A stretch of 64,000 nt of DNA, from positions 1 to 64,000 of the forward strand of contig JAHZKX010000058.1 in NCBI GenBank assembly GCA_022600195.1. The letters are read 5' to 3'. Positions within the stretch are counted from its first letter, which is position 1. Every line of letters begins with the position of its first letter. Of this stretch, positions 1 to 9,156 are shown piece after piece. The stretch is from Planctomycetota bacterium. GTDB taxonomy: Bacteria; Planctomycetota; Planctomycetia; Planctomycetales; Planctomycetaceae. A program made the position numbers and the translations under genes. Below the pieces are notes generated by a model. That model had not been told where the DNA came from. It searched no databases and saw nothing but the letters and a program-made list of their open reading frames with translations.

Positions 1-663
1 ATACCGTTCGATCACCGGCAGCAGCACCTTCCGCCAGTATTTCGCGCTGGCCTTGTTGCCACGCCGCAGCATCGCGTACTCCAGATCACCATGCTGGTTG
101 AACAGAAACAGCGGATGGTAACAGAGGCATGCAAAGTGGCCGTTGTAGGCCGCGCCCTGTTGCCGGCCGTAGGTCTCACTGACCGAGCTGTCCAGATCCA
201 GGATGAGTTCTTTGAGCGGCCGCCGCCGGTGGACGTTGTCGATCCAGCGGCCGGGGAGCTTCATCAGCGCCGTGAGATTGCGCTGCGTGCTGAGCGTCTC
301 CGTCTCGAAGCGGCCCACCTCGCTGCTTGACGCCGCTTGTTTATCCGGCTGACTCGCCCTTCCGCCAACCACGTGGCGTAGCGCCGGGTCCACACACAAC
401 CGCTCGGCGTCATTGACATCTTCGTAGCCTGCCAGTCGGCTGTAGATCGACTGACGCAACAACGGCACGAGCTGGTGTTGCTTGTTGCGGCCCTGGCGTG
501 AATCGGTCAGCGCGTCTGCGCCCCTTTCCGTCAACCCCAGCGTTGCGTCCAGTTCGCGGTAGGCCAGCAGTCCGGCGTCGGTGGTGATCTGGCTGCCGCA
601 GAATTTGAGCTTCAAACGTCTGTCAAAATCGACCCGCAAATCCTCGTTTTGGCAGTCACCCAT
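1..663 (-). mobile_element. IS1380-type transposase, 5' part (cut by window edge)
   Basis: The minus strand is open for 221 codons from an ATG at 663 to the first base of the window, so the C-terminal half lies outside. The translation has the look of an IS1380-family DDE transposase: an N-terminal stretch FCGSQITTDAGLLAYRELD, then LAGYEDVNDAERL, then LILDLDSSVSETYGRQQG followed by AAYNGHFACLCYHPLF. The LDLDSSVS segment should carry the first catalytic Asp of the RNase-H fold. The segment is visibly richer in G+C than everything to its right, which fits an acquired element. The terminal inverted repeat should lie between about 664 and 800, but the other end is not visible, so I could not define it. 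The short plus-strand frame at 91-330 is antisense to this gene. The family call is firm; intactness cannot be judged. Confidence 0.85.
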
Positions 664-1126
664 CGGGTTCCCCTGTCAGCATAGCATGAATTGGCAGAAT
701 ACCCTTGTTTTGTAGGGGTATGGCGCAAATTACGTGCCAAAGCGAGGGAAGTCATCTGGGAAATGCGGGTTAGTAAAACCACACCAAAGTACACGTCATA
801 AACAGTTAACAGTAATGAACTTAGTCAGTTGTTTTTTGAACTCATAAAAAAATAACCATGTATTTTACCGTATTATTAATATTTATTAATTTAAACAGTA
901 GTCACTGCCTGGTCTCATCGTAATAATCCCATAGGCCCTCTGTTTCATTGATGAACAAGGGGGCTTCGAAATATTCATTCTGATGATTCATTCGCTCTGA
1001 TTCAGAATTTCCTGCATTTCCTTATTTCGCTGAATTTGATTTCGATACCTTTATTATGGATTTGGGTTAACTAAATAATTCTGCGGGCACTCTCTATTTT
1101 TTATTCTACTTAAAGGCACATTACTA
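664..1126. other. AT-rich spacer between IS end and DUF1559 gene
   Basis: No gene seen on either strand. The first ~130 bases probably include the outer end of the IS1380-type element, where base composition changes from GC-rich to AT-rich. An imperfect hairpin sits at 935-964 (GCCCTCTGTT against AACAAGGGGGC, one bulge) without a following T tract; it could be a leftover terminator of a gene once lying upstream. No clear sigma70 boxes stood out before the gene at 1127. Confidence 0.5.
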
Positions 1127-2065
1127 ATGCGAAAAGAACGACTACGTAGACACGGTTTCACACTCATTGAATTGTTGGTGGTGATTGCCATCATTGCAAT
1201 TCTCATTGCACTTCTATTACCGGCTGTCCAACAGGCACGCGAAGCAGCCCGCCGCAGTACCTGCAAAAACAACCTGAAGCAAATGGGCCTGGCGTTGCAT
1301 AACTACCACGATACGCATCGTGTTTTTCCACCTGCAACAATCAATGGTGGTCTTTCGAGTTGTTCTGGTGTCCAAGGGACCGGCGCTATTCTGAATCACA
1401 CATGTTACCAAATGATTTTGCCCTTTATGGATCAGGCAAATCTTTACAACCAATATAACTGGAGTACTCCAAGTGGTCGTGCCAAGCACAGTAGCTGTAC
1501 CGGTACCGTTCCTTCAGCAGATCAATATTCAGTGGTGACTTCACCTGTGCCTGTTTTTCTTTGTCCTTCGGATCCAGGTGGTTCATCGCATACTACCACG
1601 TCAGCTGATTACTATGTCGATCGTGGCTGGCGAACCAGCTATGGAGTCGTCAACTACACAACCGGAGGTGGTGGTGGAAGCTGGGGTGCGAATGCCAGTC
1701 TATCCAAAGGAACTTTGGGACCTAACGGAGCAGCCCAGTTTAAAGATATTACCGATGGTTCCAGCAATACAATGGTATTCTGTGAAACAAAATTACTTAA
1801 AACATCAACCAGTTATGGTCCCTACTGGAATGCCGTAACCCACACGTTTTTTATTCTGCCTGGAGTCAGTAACTACAGGATCAATAATAATTACGATGGT
1901 AACAACAATCAGTACGCCTGGGGAGCGGGTAGCCACCATGTAGGAGGCGCCCACATACTTTTAAATGACGGAGGAGTTCGATTCCTGAGTGAAAATGTTG
2001 ATCTGACTAGTGTTGTTGCAGCGTTAGTTTCTATCAGAGGTGGAGAAATCTTGCCAGAATTTTAA
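1127..2065 (+). CDS. DUF1559 domain protein with type IV pilin-like N-terminus
   Basis: 312 aa. The N-terminus has a basic leader ending in the prepilin cleavage motif [20 protein letters not shown] (residues ~11-30), a hydrophobic helix that is processed and methylated in type II secretion/type IV pilin proteins. The continuation [14 protein letters not shown] and [15 protein letters not shown], and the C-terminal [17 protein letters not shown] region, are diagnostic of DUF1559 (SBP_bac_10-like), a family expanded to dozens of copies in planctomycete genomes. The middle is Ser/Thr/Gly/Asn-rich, as expected for an extracytoplasmic domain. Role in the family is not established; a pseudopilin or surface-associated role is inferred. 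It is followed by a strong terminator hairpin and then by a small lipoprotein gene, the usual partner of DUF1559 genes. Confidence 0.93.
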   Translation: MRKERLRRHGFTLIELLVVIAIIAILIALLLPAVQQAREAARRSTCKNNLKQMGLALHNYHDTHRVFPPATINGGLSSCSGVQGTGAILNHTCYQMILPFMDQANLYNQYNWSTPSGRAKHSSCTGTVPSADQYSVVTSPVPVFLCPSDPGGSSHTTTSADYYVDRGWRTSYGVVNYTTGGGGGSWGANASLSKGTLGPNGAAQFKDITDGSSNTMVFCETKLLKTSTSYGPYWNAVTHTFFILPGVSNYRINNNYDGNNNQYAWGAGSHHVGGAHILLNDGGVRFLSENVDLTSVVAALVSIRGGEILPEF

Positions 2066-2097
2066 TCGGCATTTCTATTCTCACCTGTTAATCAAAG

Positions 2098-2134
2098 AAA
2101 ATGCCGCGATGATGGCTCATCATCGCGGCATTTT
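2098..2134 (+). terminator. Perfect 17-bp hairpin terminator
   Basis: AAAATGCCGCGATGATG and CATCATCGCGGCATTTT form a perfect 17-bp stem around the three-base loop GCT, ending in T residues. It lies 33 bases after the DUF1559 stop and before the lipoprotein start, so it is a Rho-independent terminator or attenuator for the DUF1559 transcript. With A-rich and T-rich flanks it could work in both directions. Confidence 0.85.
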
Positions 2135-2210
2135 GAAAACACGCTTGTTTTGCTTTGTGATACCATCCCCCTATCACCCCTTTTTATTCATACATAGGAC
2201 AGTCGGATTA

Positions 2211-2645
2211 ATGAAACTAATTTTCTCTTCACTTTCTTACACTAACTTATTGTTTCTGCTCTTACTCTGTAGTCTTCCAGGCTGCATGGGAAACGGAGGC
2301 GAACCGACACCCGATTTGGGTGAGGTGACGGGCACCATCACTCTCGATGGCACACCACTGAGTAAAGCAAACGTAACGTTTCAACCAGCGGCTGTTGGTG
2401 ATAAAGGCAGAAGTCGCGCGTCAAGTGCGATCACATCAGCAGATGGCCAATTCAAACTGGCCTATAATTCTGATACTTCAGGTGCTTCTATCGGGAAACA
2501 CAAGGTGATCATCAGCAAGATGTCCGATAATCCGGAAGAAGCAGGGCTGCAACTGGTCCCGACCAAATACAATGATGCTACCGAATTGACAGCAGACGTT
2601 GTCGCAGGCGAGAACACGATCAACTTCGATCTGAAATCGAAATAA
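2211..2645 (+). CDS. Small lipoprotein with carboxypeptidase-regulatory-like fold
   Basis: 144 aa from the ATG at 2211. A longer in-frame reading from 2040 is rejected because it would start inside the preceding gene and run through the terminator hairpin, whereas 2211 gives a clean lipoprotein signal: hydrophobic FSSLSYTNLLFLLLLCS then lipobox LPGC with Cys at about residue 24. The mature part begins with a short disordered linker and reads GEVTGTITLDGTPLSKANVTF...GKHKVIISKM...INFDLK, the beta-sandwich pattern of the carboxypeptidase regulatory-like/transthyretin-like domains that accompany DUF1559 genes in planctomycetes. Likely anchored on the periplasmic face or outer surface. Molecular role unknown. 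Confidence 0.88.
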   Translation: MKLIFSSLSYTNLLFLLLLCSLPGCMGNGGEPTPDLGEVTGTITLDGTPLSKANVTFQPAAVGDKGRSRASSAITSADGQFKLAYNSDTSGASIGKHKVIISKMSDNPEEAGLQLVPTKYNDATELTADVVAGENTINFDLKSK

Positions 2646-2658
2646 AGCCATCAGTCGC

Positions 2659-2703
2659 AAAAATCAAGTGAATTCAAATACTGTTTGAGTTCACTTGATT
2701 TTT
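2659..2703. terminator. Bidirectional terminator between convergent genes
   Basis: A 20-bp inverted repeat, AAAAATCAAGTGAATTCAAA with TTTGAGTTCACTTGATTTTT, loop TACTG, with a single G-T type mismatch. It has A residues on the left and T residues on the right, so it can end both the plus-strand lipoprotein transcript (stop 2645) and the minus-strand gene whose stop is at 2711. Confidence 0.85.
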
Positions 2704-2710
2704 TATTTTG

Positions 2711-4765
2711 CTATTGCTCCTTGTGTTCGAGAATACGAACGACCTGAGCATAAGTATCCACTTCAATCAGATCACCTGTTTTGATCTTTGAAGTAGCCAG
2801 TTCTGTGCCGATCAATGTTGGCTTCCTTAACTCCCGCGCAATAATCGCAGCGTGGCAGGCAATCCCGCCATCATCGGTCACAATAGCGCCACATTTCTTC
2901 AACAAAGGCATCAATGCCGGGCTGGACTGAATCGAAACCATAATTTCATCTTCTTTCATGGTGTGTCCCATCGCATCCAGACTCAGCACCACATGGGCGC
3001 GTCCTCGAAAAATTCCAGGCCAGGCAACTTGCCCTGATAACTCATGGGAATCATTTTCAGGAATAATCTTTCTTTCCTTGGAGAGCCGCGTCAGCAAATA
3101 ACCCGTTTGTGATACCAGATGAAATTCTTCCTGGCCTTCAATAAATTGAAAAATGTATCGCGCACCTGATTGAATGGCTTTGAAACGGGACTCTAATAGT
3201 TCCAGAGTCACTGTTTCGTTCTTTAACTCACTCCAGACCATTAATTCACAAGCACGTTCCTGTTCCGAAAAACCAAGTGCTTTCGCCGTTTGAATCGCCA
3301 ATGGTTCGATAATATTTCGCTCGATGACCGGATAAAGCGTATGTGAGCGAATTTGCTCTGCAAGTGCTTGAACTTCCGGGTCTTCAATTTGATTCGATTC
3401 AATGTAAATCAAAACCCAGGCAGGAAAAACCGTCGTATGCTGTGCGATATCGGCAAAGAAATCTTCAATTTCCTGAAGACTGCCAAATCCTTCAACTCCC
3501 TGATCAATCCGAGTTTGCCCCTGATCATAAAGGTCTAAGGCATGCTTTAAAATTTCGATCAAATGGGAACGATCGTTTTGAAACAGATCGCCGATGTGAT
3601 TCATGTAGGCTTCGACGGATTTTTGGGAATAGAAGATATTTACCGTTCCCGTCTCATCCTGGATCAATAAAGTTTCATTCAAATGCGTTCCTAAAGTTTT
3701 GTCGGCATGTTTTGAATCAAGCCAAAACGGCAACACGGAGCCGGGCAGTAAAGAAAACGGACGCCGCACGACGAATTGCCATTCCTGTGATTCATCAATC
3801 AGTATTTGATCATACTCTTCAGCCAGAGTCGTAATCGGCCTCGCCTGTAAAACCTGAAACGCGCCATCTTGAATCGCCCACTCTGTATCGATCGGATGTC
3901 CAAAATGATCTTGCAGGCGCGACAGAATACCCGCGTATTCAGAAACTTGCGCATCGCTTATTTTCTGCTTTGTTCCAGCGTCCTCAAGGTTTCTCCAATC
4001 AGTATCTGATTTGCCATCGCCTATAAAAAGCCCTTCTTTCTGGTTACCGATAATTGATTCGAGGATCTGATGGGAACCGCGTTCCACCACATATTGATCG
4101 GGAACGATTCTGCCCGATACGATAGCCTCTCCCAATCCCAAACAAGCCTCAATCAGTTGGATATCTGGCTCTTGAGTTACTGGATGAACTGAAAAACCAA
4201 TGCCAGAAATATCACTGGCTACCATCTCCTGAACGACAACGGCGACGGCAACCTGACCCGATCCATAGCCATGTGTGGCTCCATAGGTTAAAGCCGTTTC
4301 ACTGAACATCGAACTCCAGCAAGCCCGCACATTCTGAATGATGTCATCAGGAGACACATTCAAATATGTTTCCAATTGTCCCGCCCAGGCACTCGTAGAA
4401 CTATCTTCACAGGTGGCACTGGAACGAACAGAAACCCGCCTGGAACCGAATTGCAATGCTGCTACGCTCACCGCATCAACAATCTCTGCCGGTACTTCGA
4501 CGTCATTGATGCGCGATAGAATCTGCTGATTTGCTTGAGTCAGATCAATTTGTCCCGCATTCAGTAACTGAATTGAATCGATGACAAATTGCTTCAGGTC
4601 ACCCGCACTAAAGAATTTTTCAAATGCAGCGCTCGAAATCACAAATCCCTGAGGGACGGGCGCCTTGGCACGCATCAACTCACCCAGTGAAGCACCTTTT
4701 CCACCCGCCTCAGCCACAAAAGATGAGTCTAATTCAGACAATTGATAGATGAAACGCTTTACCAT
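2711..4765 (-). CDS. PEP synthase/PPDK-like protein lacking the C-terminal PEP barrel
   Basis: 684 aa. Residues ~1-315 match the ATP-grasp domain of PEP synthase/pyruvate phosphate dikinase: GGKGASLGEL near residue 22, VPQGFVISS, RSSATCEDSSTSAWAGQ near 115, and DTEWAIQDGAFQVLQARPI near 295. Residues ~320-590 form a mostly helical linker I do not recognise. The C-terminus is the phosphohistidine swivel domain, TDDGGIACHAAIIARELRKP, with the phospho-acceptor candidate His638. The TIM-barrel PEP/pyruvate domain of true PpsA (~790 aa) is absent, so the order ATP-grasp, substrate domain, His domain is that of rifampin phosphotransferase-like dikinases. It probably transfers a phosphate from ATP through His638 onto an unknown acceptor. 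Divergent from the CrtI-like gene across a 221-bp spacer. Calling it a classical PEP synthase would be wrong. Confidence 0.82.
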   Translation of the reverse strand: MVKRFIYQLSELDSSFVAEAGGKGASLGELMRAKAPVPQGFVISSAAFEKFFSAGDLKQFVIDSIQLLNAGQIDLTQANQQILSRINDVEVPAEIVDAVSVAALQFGSRRVSVRSSATCEDSSTSAWAGQLETYLNVSPDDIIQNVRACWSSMFSETALTYGATHGYGSGQVAVAVVVQEMVASDISGIGFSVHPVTQEPDIQLIEACLGLGEAIVSGRIVPDQYVVERGSHQILESIIGNQKEGLFIGDGKSDTDWRNLEDAGTKQKISDAQVSEYAGILSRLQDHFGHPIDTEWAIQDGAFQVLQARPITTLAEEYDQILIDESQEWQFVVRRPFSLLPGSVLPFWLDSKHADKTLGTHLNETLLIQDETGTVNIFYSQKSVEAYMNHIGDLFQNDRSHLIEILKHALDLYDQGQTRIDQGVEGFGSLQEIEDFFADIAQHTTVFPAWVLIYIESNQIEDPEVQALAEQIRSHTLYPVIERNIIEPLAIQTAKALGFSEQERACELMVWSELKNETVTLELLESRFKAIQSGARYIFQFIEGQEEFHLVSQTGYLLTRLSKERKIIPENDSHELSGQVAWPGIFRGRAHVVLSLDAMGHTMKEDEIMVSIQSSPALMPLLKKCGAIVTDDGGIACHAAIIARELRKPTLIGTELATSKIKTGDLIEVDTYAQVVRILEHKEQ

Positions 4766-4986
4766 CGTAGCCCCTCATAAAGATTCAGGTTCTCTATTTT
4801 TGAAAAGCTTAATGTATCGTTATCTGAGAAGAAATAGTACGCAATAATTCAATTGCCACTGTTTCTCAGTATCCCCTAAATAATCAGGGCTTTATGGTTT
4901 TCTAGATTGCCCTGGATGAAATTTATTATCTTTCCATAATACAATCAGAAAACAGTGGCATTCTTGATACTACTTGGAAAAACGAA
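4766..4986. promoter_or_regulatory. Divergent promoter region
   Basis: 221 AT-rich bases separate the starts of two divergently transcribed genes (4765 minus, 4987 plus), so both promoters should lie here. I could not fix individual boxes. A GGAA about nine bases before the ATG at 4987 is the only Shine-Dalgarno-like element for that gene. Confidence 0.45.
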
Positions 4987-6603
4987 ATGTATGACTGTGT
5001 AATTATTGGAGCAGGGCATAATGGTCTTGTTTGCGCGCATCAGTTGGCCCAAAAGGGCTGGAAGGTTCTGATTCTCGAACGGCGGGAAATGGTGGGTGGA
5101 GCCTGTGTAACGGAAGAACTCTGGCCCGGATTCAAAGTTTCAACGGCTTCTTATCTGGTCAGTCTGCTCCTCCCGGAAATTGAACAGGAAATGCAGTTGG
5201 CGCGATATGGCTATCGCGTGCTGCCGCGGAATCCAAGTTCGTTCACCCCGCGTGCAGATGGGAAATCGCTGCTGCTGGGGCCGGACCTCAAGCAGAATCA
5301 GGAACAGATCGCACAGTTCAGCCAGCGCGACGCCGAACTGTATCCCCGCTACGAAGCGATGCTGCAAAAAATCGCCGAATGTCTTGAACCTGCTTTGATG
5401 CAGACACCCCCCGATCTGCTGCCGCTACCCGCCAGCTGGCGTTCGATTGGCTTCAGGAAGAAACTACGTGACTCCAAAACCGCCTATCATTTGCACCAAT
5501 CGTTAAAACAACTGGGCGAAACCATTCCGGAAGCAATTGAACTTCTCACCGGTGCGGCGCTACCGATACTTAATCGCTGGTTCGAATCGGACATTCTCAA
5601 GGCAACGCTGGCAACCGACGCCATCATTGGAACGTTTCAACCACCTTCTGCACCCGGAACCGCGTATGTGCTGCTGCACCATGTAATGGGTTCGGCGGGT
5701 GGGGCACGAGGTGTCTGGGGTTATGTCGAAGGAGGGATGGGTGCGCTGAGTCAAGCGATGGCGTCTTCAGCACAAGACGCAGGTGTCGAAATCCGAACTG
5801 GTGTTTCGGTCGAAGAAATTTTGATCTCTGATCAGAAAACGTCGGGAATCAAACTTTCGAATGGCGAAACCATTCCAACGCGTTGTGTGGCTTCGAACGC
5901 CGACGCGCATGTGACGTTCGAAAAACTGATCCCGGCGGGTACGCTGCCAGAATCATTTGAAAACGCAGTCAGCCGTATCGATTATAGTAGCGCCAGCATG
6001 AAGATTAACCTCGCAGTCAGTGAACTCCCCGATTTCACCTGCAAACCCGGTAAAACAGAACCTGGACCACAACATTGTGGCACAATTCATATCGGCGCTA
6101 CCTGTGAAGAAATCGAACGCGCCTACGACGACGCCAAATACGGTCAACCTTCACAGCAGCCAATCATCGAAATGACAATTCCCACATCCATCGACACAAC
6201 ACTGGCGCCTGCTGGTAAGCACATTCTCTCGCTGTTCGTGCAATACGCGCCCTACGAATTGGCCACTGGCAACTGGGATGAGATCAAAGAGGAATTCGCC
6301 GACCGCTGTATTCAGCGAATCGCTGAATTTGCACCCAACGTGCCGGCATCCATTCTGCATCGCCATATTCTGTCACCCCTCGATCTGGAACGAACCTTCA
6401 GCCTGACTGGCGGTAATATCTTTCAAGGAGCGATGCCCGCACATCAGTTGTATAATCTACGCCCCGTCCCCGGCTGGAGCGATTACCGCACGCCGATTGA
6501 GGGACTCTATCTATGTGGCAGCGCCGCACACCCCGGCGGGGGTGTCATGGGAGCCTGCGGGCGTAATGCGGCGAGGGAAATGCTGCGTGATGGTAAACGC
6601 TGA
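4987..6603 (+). CDS. CrtI/PYROXD2-like FAD-dependent oxidoreductase
   Basis: 538 aa. The N-terminus has the Rossmann FAD-binding signature VIIGAGHNGLVCAHQLAQKG (residues ~5-24), followed by LERREMVGGACVTEE, and the C-terminus has GLYLCGSAAHPGGGVMGACG and NAAREML, the second FAD-contact region of phytoene desaturase-type amine oxidoreductases. The central segments FQPPSAPGTAYVLLHHVMG and GYVEGGMGALSQAMASSAQD are typical of the phytoene-dehydrogenase-related/PYROXD2 branch rather than of carotenoid CrtI proper. No carotenoid synthesis genes are nearby, so the substrate is unknown. Cytoplasmic or membrane-peripheral; no signal peptide. The length is normal for the family. Confidence 0.88.
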   Translation: MYDCVIIGAGHNGLVCAHQLAQKGWKVLILERREMVGGACVTEELWPGFKVSTASYLVSLLLPEIEQEMQLARYGYRVLPRNPSSFTPRADGKSLLLGPDLKQNQEQIAQFSQRDAELYPRYEAMLQKIAECLEPALMQTPPDLLPLPASWRSIGFRKKLRDSKTAYHLHQSLKQLGETIPEAIELLTGAALPILNRWFESDILKATLATDAIIGTFQPPSAPGTAYVLLHHVMGSAGGARGVWGYVEGGMGALSQAMASSAQDAGVEIRTGVSVEEILISDQKTSGIKLSNGETIPTRCVASNADAHVTFEKLIPAGTLPESFENAVSRIDYSSASMKINLAVSELPDFTCKPGKTEPGPQHCGTIHIGATCEEIERAYDDAKYGQPSQQPIIEMTIPTSIDTTLAPAGKHILSLFVQYAPYELATGNWDEIKEEFADRCIQRIAEFAPNVPASILHRHILSPLDLERTFSLTGGNIFQGAMPAHQLYNLRPVPGWSDYRTPIEGLYLCGSAAHPGGGVMGACGRNAAREMLRDGKR

Positions 6604-6784
6604 ATGAAAACGGTCGGCCACAACGAGCAAAGTGGACTTGATAAATAATGCTAACAATACATCTGCCTTGACAATCGCTGGCTTTCCGTTGAAATGGATA
6701 TTACAGGATGAATCTGTCACGTCAGAATCAATTGATACCAATTACCGTTTTTCTTACCTCTCATAATTCATTGAGCTTTCCAAT

Positions 6785-8901
6785 ATGCTTCGTCAAATTC
6801 TTACCCTCGTTGCCGCTGTCTGCGGATTTCTTTTCTCGTTTCAAGATCTTACAGCAGCAGAGCCGGAGCATGCAGTTGATATTTGCATATATGGAGGCAC
6901 ATCCGGCGGAGTGGTCGCCGCCGTCAAAGCAGCGAGGATGGGAAAGCAGGCCCTTCTGATCGAACCGGGGCAACACCTGGGAGGCATGAGTTCGGGAGTC
7001 TTAAGTTATTCAGACATGGGCAAAGCCGCTACAGTCGCCGGCATGTCGCGTGAATTTTATCAGCAAGTCGGACGCAAATACAATAAGCCGCTCGAAACTC
7101 AACTCGAACCGCACGTCGCCGAACAGGTATTTGACGAAATGATCAAAGAAGCTGGCGTGACAGTTTTGAAAGGGGAGCATATCGCACAAGTTCACAAACA
7201 GGGACCCCGAATTGTTGAGCTGGAAACTCACAAAGGGAAGCGCATCGGAGCCAAAATGTTTATTGACGCCACATACGAAGGCGATCTGCTCGCAGCGGCT
7301 GGCGTTTCGTATTCGTTGATCAGAGAAGCGAACGCTCAGTACAACGAAACCTTGAATGGCATCCAGTTTCATGAAATCCCGCAAGTGCAATTCGGAAAAG
7401 TAAATGCGATTGGCAGACGGAAAGATCGGCGCGGCTTATGGGATCGATCGATTCCCCTCGACCCGTATCGAATTCCCGGCAAACCGGAGAGTGGCCTGTT
7501 GCCTTTAATTGAAGAGGGAACACTGGGCACGAATGGCGAAGCGGCGCCCGGAGTGCAGGCGTACTGTTTTCGATTGTGCGTAACCGATCAGCCAGAGAAT
7601 CGGATTCCCATTAAAGCTCCTGATAATTATGACCCGGCTCGTTTTGAAATCGTGGCCCGCTACATTCAAGCCTGCGAAAAGGCGGGCGACCAGATGGACC
7701 TTCGCTGGTTCACCAAACACGATGCACTGCCCAATGGAAAATTTGATTTCAACACGGCTTATTTCGGTTTGAATTATGTAGGGGGTAACAAGGACTATTC
7801 AGAATCCAGTCACGCCGAGCGACAAAAAATTATCAAAGAACACGAAAACTATGCGCGCGGCTTGTTTCACTTCCTGGCGACCGACAAACGCGTACCCGCC
7901 AAAGTAAGCCAGCAAATCAGACGCTACGGCTTGTGTAAAGATGAGTTTACCGATAATGGGGCTGGCCTCATCAGCTTTATATTCGTGAATCTCGACGCAT
8001 GATCTCTGATCTGGTGATGACCGAACATCACTGTCGCCACAAAGAGGTTGCCGCCAAGTCGGTCGGCCTGGCCTCGTATGGAATCGACATTCATGAAATC
8101 CGCCGGATTGCACATAAGGGTATGATGGTTCGCGAAGGAAAACTGCTCGGCCATACCGGAACACGGGGACCATACCCCATCGGCTATGACGCCATCGTTC
8201 CGAAAGCATCGGAATGTAATAACCTGCTGGTCACCTTTGCCATTTCTGCCAGTCACGTTGCCTTTGGGTCCACACGGATGGAACCGGTGCTGATGATTCT
8301 CAGCCAGTCCGCAGCGACTGCCGCCAGTCAGGCCATTGACGACGAATGTAGTATTCAAGAGGTCGATTACAAAAAACTGCGCAAACAACTATTGGCAGAC
8401 GGCCAGTTGCTAGACTGGACGATGCCGAAGAAAAGCAGTACGACTCATTCACGCGCTCAAAAGCTATCCGGAATCGTCGTTGACGACTCACAAGCAGAAT
8501 TCACTGGTGAATGGAGTAAAAGTAACGGTCAGCCGCCGCTGGTGGGCACGACCTATCATCACGATGGCAACAAAGCGCATGGTCGCAAGAGCGCACGTTT
8601 TAAGACGATCCTTCCTGCGTCTGGTGAATATGAAGTACGGTTGCTCTATACCGCGCACGAGAACCGAGCGACTAATGCTCCTGTCATCATTCAGAGCGCT
8701 GATGGAGTAAAAACCGTTTACGTCAATCAACGTCAGCCCATACTGGTGAATCGAATTCCTGTCTCTCTGGGTGTGTTTCGTTTTGAAGCCGGCAAGCAGG
8801 CCCGCGTCACCGTTTCCAATACGGGAACCGACGGTTATGTTACTGTAGATGGCGTGCAGTTTGTTCCCTTGAAAATTGCCAAAGCAGAACGGGCCGAATA
8901 A
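6785..8901 (+). pseudogene. Secreted FAD-dependent oxidoreductase with C-terminal golvesin/xanthan-lyase-like domain, one-base frameshift
   Basis: Two frames together make one family member of about 705 aa. Frame A (6785-8002) has a signal peptide (LTLVAAVCGFLFSFQDLTAAE), then FAD motif ICIYGGTSGGVVAAVKAARMG and GGMSSGVLSYSDMG, and runs to KDEFTDNG. Frame B (7999-8901) resumes with RRMISDLVMTEHHCRHKEVA and includes GPYPIGYDAIVPKASECNNL. Adding one G in the GGGG run at 7958-7961 restores DNGGWPHQLYIRESRRMISD, exactly the expected junction of this FAD_oxidored family, so frame B has no natural start of its own. The last ~135 residues form a beta-sandwich like the golvesin/xanthan lyase carbohydrate-binding-type domain. 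Both halves are otherwise intact with normal codon use, so the lesion is recent, a sequencing error, or a recoding site. The likely role is oxidation of an extracellular, possibly sugar-derived, substrate. Confidence 0.85.
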
Positions 8902-9156
8902 TAGCTCCCTGTTGAGCAGAAAAGTTTCCACACAACATCCATTCAAACCATTGCAGTTGATTGCAAACTGGATTTACCTTCGCGAGTAAGTCAATTCTTT
9001 AGAAATTGAAACTCAATACTATAAATTCACATCGTAACAAGTTATACTGATGATCGTATGTCACCAATCTAGTGCTGATCCGACAAGAGACTATGAGTTC
9101 GGTAAAATGCCTGTTTGAATAAACCATCTACAATATTACTTACTGACTGCCCCGCC

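Noticed and set aside
91..330. Plus-strand 79-residue frame
   Set aside because: It lies entirely antisense to the transposase, whose minus-strand frame matches a known family; it has no features of its own.
612..794. Minus-strand 60-residue frame overlapping the transposase start
   Set aside because: It is in a different frame from the transposase and shows no recognisable motif; the ATG at 663 in the transposase frame explains the region.
2040..2210. N-terminal extension of the lipoprotein frame
   Set aside because: It begins inside the DUF1559 gene and crosses a perfect terminator hairpin; starting at 2211 yields a proper lipoprotein signal.
3343..3834. 163-residue frame on the plus strand
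   Set aside because: Antisense to the PEP-synthase-like gene, with shuffled composition; a shadow of its codon pattern.
7999..8901. Separate downstream gene after the frameshift
   Set aside because: Its first residues are the middle of the family sequence and no ribosome site precedes it, so it was merged with the upstream frame.
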